Source: Chloroflexota bacterium
Lineage (GTDB): Bacteria > Chloroflexota > UBA11872 > VXOZ01
Assembly (NCBI GenBank): GCA_009839775.1
Contig: VXOZ01000344.1
Coordinates: forward strand, 1 to 5,900
DNA length: 5,900 nucleotides
Direction: 5' to 3'
Shown here: one piece after another, positions 1 through 5,514 of the stretch
Numbering within the stretch: position 1 is the first letter of the stretch
Layout: every line of letters begins with the position of its first letter
The notes under the pieces: generated by a model
Told to the model about the DNA's origin: nothing
Seen by the model: the letters and a program-made list of their open reading frames with translations, nothing else
Database searches by the model: none
Translations under genes and position numbers: made by a program

Positions 1-588
1 TATACTCGGACGGTGAATGCGCGGCAGATTGAGGAGATCGGCGCCGATCAGCGTGCCCATAACGCCCGAGACATAAGCCACCGCTGTGCGTCCGGCCGGA
101 TCGGAAACCAGCAGATAGGCGAGAAGTGCCGCGACGACGGGCGGGATCAACGCCGGAATCGTAATGCCCACCCCCTCCTTTGGACGCGCGATTACAAAGC
201 AGACGGCGCTCACGGCAATCGTGGCCAGTAGCACTTTGGCCAGCGGCGCATTTGGCAAGACATATAGAGAAAGCAGAATAGGAATCACCGCGCCACCGAC
301 ATTCACGGCGAGCACTTGCTCTCGCACTCTTGGCGGGTAGTAGAAGAGCGGTATGGGGAAGGGCAGGGGCAGCCATGGTTTGCCCTCCACTCGAATTCTG
401 CGGCGCGAGACCGGAATGTTGACGAAACCGCCCAGGAGAGACAGATAGAAGATTACGATAACCGAGGTAGGCGTAAGGCCGAGATTGGCGAAGGCCAACG
501 AAACTGCTTGCACATGCAGGAGAACCACGAGCAGTGGCAGCAGGATGAATGAGAAGAGGAGCGGAATGAGCGGCCCGAACATGCGCAT
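1..588 (-). CDS. DUF1614 family multi-pass membrane protein (3' part outside window)
   Basis: The reverse strand is open from ATG at 588 to the window edge, giving 196 residues with no stop. The protein is strongly hydrophobic, with about six likely membrane segments (roughly residues 7-26, 42-58, 98-112, 117-133, 145-161, 167-187). It carries blocks I recognise from DUF1614 proteins: LLGGFVNIPV at 51-60, VNVGGAVIPILLSLY at 95-109, a GVGI..P..IPP stretch at 139-150, and GTLIGADLLNL at 178-188. The usual family C-terminus, a glycine-rich block followed by a last helix, would lie just beyond the left edge. The function of DUF1614 is unknown. The start lies two bases after the stop of the metallophosphoesterase gene (TAG-CA-ATG) with no clear Shine-Dalgarno, so coupled translation is likely. 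A second in-frame ATG at 582 is an alternative start. Family assignment rests on memory of the motif pattern. Confidence 0.85.
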   Translation of the reverse strand, partial: MRMFGPLIPLLFSFILLPLLVVLLHVQAVSLAFANLGLTPTSVIVIFYLSLLGGFVNIPVSRRRIRVEGKPWLPLPFPIPLFYYPPRVREQVLAVNVGGAVIPILLSLYVLPNAPLAKVLLATIAVSAVCFVIARPKEGVGITIPALIPPVVAALLAYLLVSDPAGRTAVAYVSGVMGTLIGADLLNLPRIHRPSI

Positions 589-590
589 TG

Positions 591-1487
591 CTAGTCTCGG
601 CTGAGGTTGTTCGAGTCTTCATCTCTTGCCGCTACGAGCTCGATCCATCCCACCTCGGGCGGGCAGTTGAGGCGGAGCGGCAGCACGGAAACGCCAACGC
701 CGGCCGAGCAATAGACGCGGTGAGGTCCGATCTGCATGAGACCGGCGTTGCGGGGCAGCGGCACCCGCGTGTTCGTATGCCAGACGATGCTCTCCGCCAA
801 GCGAACTTGGCCGCCGTGGGTGTGGCCGCAAAAGATGAGATCGAATCGTTCGTCATCCAGAGTGCTGACAATATCGGGACTGTGAGCGAGCAGCAGCCTC
901 GCGGTGTCACGTGGCGCGCCGGCCGTGGCGCGACGAATGTCATCCAGCCAATAGAAGGGGTCGTCCACTCCTACGAGCGTGAGCGGCTGACCGCGCACGG
1001 TGACATTCGCGTGGGCGTTTGTGAGCACGCGGATGCCATGGGCTTCTAGCGTGCGCACCAGCGGCGTCGTATCGCTGAAGCGCAGGGGTTGTCCCAGCCA
1101 ACCCTTCAGGCGATGGCGGCGCACATGGTCGTGGTTGCCGAGCACCGCGTAGGTTCCGTAGCGAGCGTGAATGGGCGCGAGCGCGGCGAGAACCGTCTCC
1201 AGTTCGGCGGCGGGGTCGCTTCCGCCGTGAATGAGGTCGCCGGTCAACAGCAGAAGATCGGGCTCCAAACTAGCAAGCTGCTGAAGCATGCGCACACGCC
1301 GTTTGTCTCCCGTGCGCAGGTGCAGATCGGTAACGTGGAGGATGCGGATAGCAGTATCAGGTGCACGGATGGACGACACGGGCAAGCGCAGGCGCCGCAC
1401 GCGCAACCGGTACGGTTCGATGAAGACACCGTACGCGCCGACGGCCGCAGCCCCAAGGGCGGCAAATGACAGCAGTGGGCGAATCAC
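591..1487 (-). CDS. Membrane-anchored calcineurin-type metallophosphoesterase (YkuE/YaeI-like)
   Basis: This is a binuclear-metal phosphoesterase of about 298 residues. From the GTG start, residues 2-23 form a hydrophobic anchor, followed by the EPYRLRVRRLRLPV linker typical of this subfamily. All five metal-site blocks are present: HVTDLHL (Asp54, His56), LLLTGDLIHGG (Asp84), VLGNHDH (Asn118, His119), LLLAHSPD (His202) and FCGHTHGGQ (His222, His224). It should therefore be catalytically competent; the substrate is unknown. YkuE/YaeI-like relatives act at the membrane, and YaeI is linked to lipid A precursor (UDP-diacylglucosamine) hydrolysis. The frame is open up to ATG 1586, but those extra 33 residues lie inside the nucleotidase gene, are arginine-rich and precede the anchor, so I prefer GTG 1487. 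Neither start has a good Shine-Dalgarno. It sits second in a three-gene leftward cluster. Confidence 0.9.
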   Translation of the reverse strand: MIRPLLSFAALGAAAVGAYGVFIEPYRLRVRRLRLPVSSIRAPDTAIRILHVTDLHLRTGDKRRVRMLQQLASLEPDLLLLTGDLIHGGSDPAAELETVLAALAPIHARYGTYAVLGNHDHVRRHRLKGWLGQPLRFSDTTPLVRTLEAHGIRVLTNAHANVTVRGQPLTLVGVDDPFYWLDDIRRATAGAPRDTARLLLAHSPDIVSTLDDERFDLIFCGHTHGGQVRLAESIVWHTNTRVPLPRNAGLMQIGPHRVYCSAGVGVSVLPLRLNCPPEVGWIELVAARDEDSNNLSRD

Positions 1488-1504
1488 GGGCGCGTGGGGT
1501 TCAT
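1484..1504 (-). other. Seven-codon micro-ORF bridging two genes
   Basis: The nucleotidase stop overlaps an ATG (ATGA, 1504-1501). This ATG opens a reading frame of six codons plus TGA, and that TGA overlaps the proposed GTG start of the metallophosphoesterase (GTGA, 1487-1484). The arrangement could hand terminating ribosomes from one gene to the next where no Shine-Dalgarno is visible. It may also be chance, or the trace of an indel in a former direct ATGA overlap. Confidence 0.3.
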
Positions 1505-2967
1505 GCCGGCGTAGCGAGCGCGGTAGCTCCGACGATGCTGTAGCGCTCGTCCAGCGTGCCCTCGAGTTGTCCCGTCTCGCGCACATGGGCCTCGACCGGG
1601 TTGTCCAAGGTCAGGTCCTCGCGGCGGCGGGGGTCTTGAAGCATGGTAAAGGCCGAGCCGCCGCGGGCGTGGAAGGCATCCATCGCCACGCGGTAGGTTG
1701 CGTCAGGTTGCAGAGGCTTGTCGTCCACGCGGATTTCCTGCACCCGTTCGCCGGTCGGTTTCGTCAGGTCAACCCGCACCTGCATGCCGGACTGGTGGAG
1801 GAAGTTGCACCCCGGCAGGGCCGAAGCGGATTCAAGCTGGCCCACCAGTTCATCGCGGCGATCCGGCGGCAGGAAGGCGTACGATTGATCCGCAACACTG
1901 TGTTCCATCGCCTGCTGCACTTGATCGCCCGTCAGCTCAAGTATTTTCGAAAGCGGGAATCCTCTGACGCAGAGCTGCAAGTCCCAGCCTGTGAGCGCAT
2001 GGCCCGGGGCAAAGAGGGGCGTAATGAAGGTCGCTTTCGTCCACGCTATGTCGGCCCCGGTTGCTTTGCGCCATATGTCGGTGACGGTATTGCCCAGCCC
2101 GTTGCTCGACAGATAGCCCTTGCCGATGTTCTCGCCGGCTTCGCCGATGATGCGCAGCCTGTTGGGATCGTTGCGGCGTCCTTGCAAGCGGAGCAGGCGT
2201 TCCATCACGGGATCCTCCGGCGTCTCCGCGTCGATAGTGTGCAAGGCGGACTCAATGAGCGGGCCGCCATCCGCAGGTGTAATGTCCACCTGTCCCAGAA
2301 ACATGCCGTTAAGTCCGGCCTGAACGATCTTCGTCTTGCCAACGCAGATCGGCCGCAGTGACGGGTGGTGGCAGTGGCCGCTGAGAATGAGGTCGATCTC
2401 CGGTATCTCTTCGGCGAGCAGAATATCTTGGGCCATGCCGGAGTGGGAAAGCACAATGACCATATCCACCCGGTCGCGGTAGGCATTCACCAAACTGGCG
2501 GTCTTCGCCGCCGAACGGCGGGCGGAAGAGTAGAAGTTGTTGGCGGGCGATGCCAGGTCCCAGTGGGTGTTTTCCGTGCAGATGCCGATAAAGAGGACCC
2601 GATAGCCGTCTAGCGTGAATACGCGGTACGGTCGGCACGAGGCGGGCAAGCGCGCGTTGAACCCGCTGGTGCAGAGCATTGTGCCGCAGTTTTGGGCAAT
2701 CAAGAAGTCCAGATGCCAAGGATCGAAGCGGGAGAGTTCAGAATTCCCGGGTGTGACGATGTCGTAGCCGAGCGTGCGCAGCGTCCACGCGGTCACGCGG
2801 TCGTCGTCTTGGGGGCGGCGGTGGCGCCTAAGTCGAAAGAAGTCGCCAACGTCTATGAAAAGCACGTTGTCGTGCTGCGCGCGCTCCGCTTGCACGCCCT
2901 GCGCCAGGCGCGGTGTCGCGCGCACAAAACCGTGCAAATCGTTGGTATGTAGAATTCTAATGCTCAC
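1501..2967 (-). CDS. 5'-nucleotidase/UshA-family phosphoesterase, cytoplasmic and atypical (YunD-like?)
   Basis: The 488-residue protein has the two-domain UshA layout: an N-terminal metallophosphatase domain (about 1-230) and a C-terminal 5'-nucleotidase domain (about 275-470). Visible metal-site motifs are ILHTNDLHG (Asp10, His12), FIDVGDF (Asp42), GN at 74-75, LSHSG (His175) and LSGHCHH (His198, His200). The usual GNHExxD is replaced by GNSELSR (74-80), so the catalytic His and Asp of UshA are both Ser. The C-terminal domain keeps FLHQSGMQVRVDLTKP and TYRVAMDAFHARGG, but the NGG..R block is absent around 305-325. There is no signal peptide: the first beta strand begins at residue 3, so a cytoplasmic location is likely, unlike secreted UshA. 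GTG at 2967 is the start because an in-frame TGA lies at 2985-2983 and no other common start precedes the HTND motif. It is probably the first gene of the leftward cluster. Exact substrate is uncertain. Confidence 0.88.
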   Translation of the reverse strand: MSIRILHTNDLHGFVRATPRLAQGVQAERAQHDNVLFIDVGDFFRLRRHRRPQDDDRVTAWTLRTLGYDIVTPGNSELSRFDPWHLDFLIAQNCGTMLCTSGFNARLPASCRPYRVFTLDGYRVLFIGICTENTHWDLASPANNFYSSARRSAAKTASLVNAYRDRVDMVIVLSHSGMAQDILLAEEIPEIDLILSGHCHHPSLRPICVGKTKIVQAGLNGMFLGQVDITPADGGPLIESALHTIDAETPEDPVMERLLRLQGRRNDPNRLRIIGEAGENIGKGYLSSNGLGNTVTDIWRKATGADIAWTKATFITPLFAPGHALTGWDLQLCVRGFPLSKILELTGDQVQQAMEHSVADQSYAFLPPDRRDELVGQLESASALPGCNFLHQSGMQVRVDLTKPTGERVQEIRVDDKPLQPDATYRVAMDAFHARGGSAFTMLQDPRRREDLTLDNPVEAHVRETGQLEGTLDERYSIVGATALATPA

Positions 2968-3185
2968 GTATGGTTCGGGAAATCATTGGATGTAGAGTTT
3001 GCATTAGGCGAAAGAGTGTGTGCTCTCTCAGTTCCTACCATACTAGACGGCAAGCATGGTTCACAATATGCAGCTTCTGCAGAGTTGCTACCCATAGCTG
3101 CGAGAGTAAATTCAGAGCCGTCTTGTACAATTGGTTAAAGGGGCAGGCGTTAGTGTTCAATCCTGAGCGAACAGAGGAGCATCAC
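2968..3185. promoter_or_regulatory. Divergent intergenic region between nucleotidase and SDR genes
   Basis: This 218-base gap separates the two divergent transcription units and must contain both promoters. The best leftward candidate on the minus strand is TTGTGA (3066-3061), an 18-base spacer and TATGGT (3042-3037). The best rightward candidate is TTGCTA (3085-3090), a 16-base spacer and TAAATT (3107-3112). Each box matches consensus at about four of six positions, so neither is secure. The frame of the SDR is open through the whole gap, but the translation there has no family resemblance. I see no RNA gene or strong hairpin. Confidence 0.4.
3174..3179 (+). promoter_or_regulatory. Ribosome binding site GAGGAG fixing the SDR start
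   Basis: GAGGAG lies six bases before ATG 3186. It decides the start in a frame that is open 216 bases further upstream, and the protein aligns with the SDR fold from this Met onward. Confidence 0.8.
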
Positions 3186-4103
3186 ATGGCAAGCAATTTC
3201 ACCGCCGCTGACGTGCCCGATCAGCGTGGCAAGACCTTCTTCATCACGGGAGCAAATACCGGCATTGGCTTTGAGGCGGCGAAAGTGCTTGCGGAACGGG
3301 GCGCCCGAGTGCTGCTGGGATGCCGTTCAGCCGCAAAGACGGAAGAAGCGCTCGTAAAGATCCGCGCTGATCACCCTGCTGCCGACCTCGGATATGTAGC
3401 GTTAGATCTCGCAGACTTGGCGTCGGTCCGGCAAGCCGCCGATGTCGTTGCCGCTGAACCGCGCTTGGACGGGCTTCTCAATAACGCCGGGGTGATGCGC
3501 ACACCCTACGGACTAACCGAAGACGGCTTTGAAACGCAGTTTGGCGTTAATCACCTGGGACACTTTGCGCTCACCGGCCTCCTATTGCCTACCCTTGAAA
3601 AGACCGCTGGATCACGCATCGTCATCACCAGCAGCGTCGGTCATCGCCGGGGTGAGATTCTGTTCGATGACATCGATGCGACACGGCGCTACCATCCCAT
3701 GGCGCGCTACTACATGAGCAAGCTCGCCAACCTCCTCTTCATGTATGAGCTTGATCGGAGGTTAAGGGCGCAGGGCGCGGGCACGATCGCGCTTGGCGTG
3801 CATCCGGGAGTATCAAATACCGACCTCGGACGGCACATGCCGCGGGCATTCCACGCCCTCCTCTTCCCTTTGATGTTTCTGCTCAGTGCGCCTCCGGAGG
3901 GGGCATGGTCGACGTTGCTGGGCGCGACCGCGCCCGACGCAGAGGGCGGCCAGTATTTCGGACCGGGCAACCGGATGGAGTGGCGCGGCCCGGCTAAGCA
4001 GGTGGATTCCACCGAACAGAGCAAAGACCCGGCGCTGGCGCAGCGGCTCTGGGACCTGTCGGTAGAGCTCACCGGAGTCGACCCTAGCCTTAAGCCGGTC
4101 TAG
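3186..4103 (+). CDS. Short-chain dehydrogenase/reductase, retinol-dehydrogenase-like
   Basis: This complete 305-residue protein is a classical NAD(P)-dependent oxidoreductase with a Rossmann fold, probably cytoplasmic. Family motifs appear in order: TGANTGIG (21-28, dinucleotide binding), CRS at 46-48 (the basic residue after beta 2 suggests NADP(H)), LDLADL (73-78, adenine pocket), NNAG (99-102), Asn123 in VNHLGHF, the catalytic serine in ITSS (147-150), Tyr175 and Lys179 of YxxxK, and HPGVSNTDL (206-214). The tail, with PPEGAW at 236-241, GGQYFGPG (254-261) and LWDLSVELTG near 288-297, is typical of the RDH11-14/WWOX-like bacterial SDRs. Such proteins reduce or oxidise carbonyl/alcohol groups on lipophilic substrates, but the substrate cannot be read from sequence. 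Start is set by a GAGGAG ribosome site. It is followed by a 245-base gap and appears to be monocistronic. Confidence 0.93.
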   Translation: MASNFTAADVPDQRGKTFFITGANTGIGFEAAKVLAERGARVLLGCRSAAKTEEALVKIRADHPAADLGYVALDLADLASVRQAADVVAAEPRLDGLLNNAGVMRTPYGLTEDGFETQFGVNHLGHFALTGLLLPTLEKTAGSRIVITSSVGHRRGEILFDDIDATRRYHPMARYYMSKLANLLFMYELDRRLRAQGAGTIALGVHPGVSNTDLGRHMPRAFHALLFPLMFLLSAPPEGAWSTLLGATAPDAEGGQYFGPGNRMEWRGPAKQVDSTEQSKDPALAQRLWDLSVELTGVDPSLKPV

Positions 4104-4278
4104 GTGTGACGGTAGACTGACTGGCAAAAACCATCTGTTGCCTCCTGGCACGTTCCACCGAACCTCGCGGCCTGACGGACTTCAGTTGCAGAAGAGTTTG
4201 ATGGCGAACTTGGCGATGCTTGAGTTCCCAACTTTCGGTTCAATTTCGTTATAAGGGTAGTTTGATACCGCCCCAATG

Positions 4279-4288
4279 GAGTATACTC
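4279..4288 (+). promoter_or_regulatory. Candidate -10 box TATACT inside the palindrome GAGTATACTC
   Basis: TATACT (4282-4287) matches the sigma70 -10 consensus at five of six positions and lies about 60 bases before the hydrolase start. It is embedded in the perfect 10-base palindrome GAGTATACTC. No good -35 box lies 16-18 bases upstream (AGTTTG at 4259-4264 is poor). This could be an activator-dependent promoter or an operator overlapping the -10, or chance. Confidence 0.3.
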
Positions 4289-4333
4289 ATGAAACAGAAT
4301 ATTCGCTTTCCATATTGCTAGTTCTTCCTTCAA

Positions 4334-4339
4334 GAGGAG
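4334..4339 (+). promoter_or_regulatory. Ribosome binding site GAGGAG of the carbon-nitrogen hydrolase
   Basis: GAGGAG lies nine bases before ATG 4349. An out-of-frame ATG at 4344, only four bases from the site, opens a frame of eight codons ending at TAG, so 4349 is the productive start. Initiation at 4344 could lower expression slightly. Confidence 0.65.
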
Positions 4340-4348
4340 CGAAATGAA

Positions 4349-5284
4349 ATGCCGCGCAAAGCGAAAGTAGCCACGGCGTGCGTCGGCCACATGAGTGGTC
4401 GGCCCACGATTGCCGCAAATCACGAATTGGCGGTTGAGTTACTCGATCAGATGGGCGGCCTGGACGCCGATCTTGCTTGCTTGCCAGAAGAGTTTACCCT
4501 CCTGGGCCTGCCGCAGGAGGAGCGTGAGAAAGTATGGGAACCCATTCCCGGTCCAACCGCAGACCTTTACGCCGCAAAAGCCCGTGAGCATGGCATGTAC
4601 GTGATTGCGGGCATGTGCGAGGTGCGCGGCGGCACGCGCCTAAACACCAGCGTCCTCTTCGACCGCCAGGGGGATATAGTCGGGCAGTATGACAAGATTC
4701 ACCCTACGTTGGGCGAACTTGAAGCGGGTACCGTGCCCGGCGTCTACACCGACATACCGGTCTTCGAAACGGACTTTGGCAAAGTCGGCACGCTCATCTG
4801 TTTCGACGTTGATTATCCCGAGGAGTGGGCGCGCATCGGGGAGGCGGGTGCCGAGCTTGTGGTCTTTCCCAGCATGTGTGACGGCGGTTTGCGGCTGCGG
4901 GCGTATGCCTGGCTGCACAGCTATATCGTGGTTTCGTCGGTCAGCGGCGGACGCTCCCGCGTCATCAACAAACTGGGTGACGAGGTTGCCGCCAGCGGTT
5001 TGGGAGTGCATGTCGCCCATGCCACGGTAGATCTCGAGGCCGAGGTATTCCATTACGATCTGCAATTCCAGCAGATTCGCCAAATGCAGACGGACTTTGG
5101 GAAGAGAGTGACAGTCATAGGAACGCGAGACGACGGGGTGTTCATGTTGGAGTCGAACGATGATGCTTGGCCCGTCGCTCGCATCAAGCGCGTGTACGGT
5201 TTGGAGAACTGGGTGGAATACCATGATCGCTCGTCCCGGGAAGCGGAACGGGTGCTCGCGCAACAGTCCCTCGTGACAGGTTGA
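4349..5284 (+). CDS. Carbon-nitrogen hydrolase (nitrilase superfamily), substrate unknown
   Basis: This complete 311-residue protein is a member of the nitrilase/amidase superfamily, which hydrolyses non-peptide C-N bonds through a Glu-Lys-Cys triad. The triad is clear: Glu47 in LPEEF, Lys116 in YDKIHPT, and Cys151 in LICFDVDYPE. The motif GELEAGTVPG (122-131) and the DFGKVGTLICFD run (142-153) are typical of cytoplasmic amidase-like branches. There is no signal peptide. The core ends near residue 260; the remaining 50 residues form a polar C-terminal extension that in this superfamily usually helps oligomerisation. The region after the active-site Cys reads RAYAWLHSYIVVSS rather than the common RA.EN form, so the accessory glutamate found in many amidases is not evident. 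It could be an amidase, carbamoylase or nitrilase; I cannot choose. It stands alone, 245 bases after the SDR and 230 bases before the transporter gene. Confidence 0.92.
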   Translation: MPRKAKVATACVGHMSGRPTIAANHELAVELLDQMGGLDADLACLPEEFTLLGLPQEEREKVWEPIPGPTADLYAAKAREHGMYVIAGMCEVRGGTRLNTSVLFDRQGDIVGQYDKIHPTLGELEAGTVPGVYTDIPVFETDFGKVGTLICFDVDYPEEWARIGEAGAELVVFPSMCDGGLRLRAYAWLHSYIVVSSVSGGRSRVINKLGDEVAASGLGVHVAHATVDLEAEVFHYDLQFQQIRQMQTDFGKRVTVIGTRDDGVFMLESNDDAWPVARIKRVYGLENWVEYHDRSSREAERVLAQQSLVTG

Positions 5285-5335
5285 CCCTCGGAATCGAGTC
5301 GTGCCGATACCGCAAGTTTGAGATTTGTGGTGGAA

Positions 5336-5353
5336 AGGAGGCATAGGAGGCAT
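5336..5353 (+). repeat. Tandem 9-base repeat AGGAGGCAT x2, each a perfect Shine-Dalgarno
   Basis: Two exact, adjacent copies of AGGAGGCAT (5336-5344 and 5345-5353) each contain AGGAGG, fully complementary to the usual 16S rRNA tail. The first copy is extended upstream to AAAGGAGG. A GTG at 5356 and an ATG at 5360 follow, the latter nine bases after the second GGAGG. Confidence 0.7.
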
Positions 5354-5359
5354 TAGTGG

Positions 5360-5452
5360 ATGCCCGCTCGTCAAGCTGTGCGTAGCAATGAGGCTAAATG
5401 CCGGCTGCGGCCGTCCAAGAGTGAGGGCGATACCTTAGTTGCAAGGGGATAG
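5360..5452 (+). CDS. Possible 30-residue small ORF (speculative)
   Basis: ATG 5360 opens a 30-codon frame ending with TAG at 5450-5452. The product would be small, polar and basic, beginning MPARQAVRSNEAKC and ending DTLVARG, with no membrane segment and no family I recognise. The only real support is the very strong tandem ribosome-binding sequence in front. The overlapping GTG at 5356 would give just nine codons. The downstream transporter promoter overlaps its end, so any expression would need a transcript from further upstream, for example read-through from the hydrolase gene. It may be a leader peptide, a vestigial gene end or noise. Confidence 0.25.
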   Translation: MPARQAVRSNEAKCRLRPSKSEGDTLVARG

Positions 5453-5467
5453 CGTAGTCGATATAAT
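5439..5467 (+). promoter_or_regulatory. Sigma70-type promoter for the amino-acid binding protein gene
   Basis: TTGCAA (5439-5444) and a perfect TATAAT (5462-5467) are separated by exactly 17 bases. The -35 box matches consensus at four of six positions and the -10 box at all six. Transcription would start near 5474, giving a leader of about 40 bases. This is the best promoter in the window and makes the transporter gene an independent unit. Confidence 0.65.
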
Positions 5468-5479
5468 AGACTGCAAAGT

Positions 5480-5497
5480 AAGCACGAAGTGGTGCTT
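5480..5497 (+). other. Leader hairpin just upstream of the transporter ribosome site
   Basis: AAGCAC (5480-5485) and GTGCTT (5492-5497) can pair into a six-base stem with a six-base loop, at the very 5' end of the predicted transcript. It ends six bases before the GAGGAG ribosome site (5503-5508). It may stabilise the 5' end or serve as an operator in DNA form; no known riboswitch pattern is seen. Confidence 0.35.
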
Positions 5498-5514
5498 TAA
5501 AAGAGGAGACAGAG

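Larger units (their letters stand above)
4104..4348. other. Intergenic region between SDR and carbon-nitrogen hydrolase
   Basis: This 245-base gap grows visibly more AT-rich towards its right end. Just after the SDR stop region there is a short inverted repeat, GTCTA/TAGAC (4099-4103 and 4114-4118), with a ten-base loop and no T-run, so it is not a convincing terminator. The right half contains a TATACT box within a palindrome, described separately. A 107-codon reverse reading frame crosses the gap into the next gene; it has no recognisable family features and no support. Confidence 0.5.
5285..5514. other. Intergenic region upstream of the amino-acid binding protein gene
   Basis: This 230-base gap contains, in order, a tandem Shine-Dalgarno-like repeat, a possible small ORF, a sigma70-type promoter, a leader hairpin and the ribosome binding site of the next gene, each listed separately. 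A four-base stem (CTCG-GAAT-CGAG, 5287-5298) directly follows the hydrolase stop; it has no T-tract and is not a clear terminator. Confidence 0.6.

Noticed and set aside
588..1049. A 153-codon plus-strand frame antisense to the metallophosphoesterase
   Set aside because: No family features and no ribosome site; the opposite strand carries all the metal-binding motifs.
1488..1586. ATG 1586 as the metallophosphoesterase start
   Set aside because: It would overlap the nucleotidase by 86 bases and add an arginine-rich segment ahead of the membrane anchor, with a GAGG only three bases away. It is kept as a lesser alternative.
1288..2361. A 357-codon plus-strand open frame opposite the nucleotidase and metallophosphoesterase genes
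   Set aside because: Its translation has no recognisable domain, while the minus strand encodes two clear phosphoesterases across the same bases. Long antisense frames are expected in GC-rich coding DNA.
2970..3185. Upstream extension of the SDR by 72 residues
   Set aside because: The added residues do not resemble any SDR N-terminus, and the GAGGAG site sits at ideal distance from ATG 3186.
4099..4118. GTCTA/TAGAC inverted repeat after the SDR gene as a terminator
   Set aside because: The stem is only five bases with a ten-base loop and no T-run.
4192..4201. AGAGTTTGAT, identical to the conserved start of 16S rRNA genes
   Set aside because: The match ends after ten bases; the following sequence does not continue as 16S rRNA.
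4640..5374. A 244-codon minus-strand frame opposite the carbon-nitrogen hydrolase
   Set aside because: It mirrors a gene with an intact catalytic triad, and its own product looks like no known protein.
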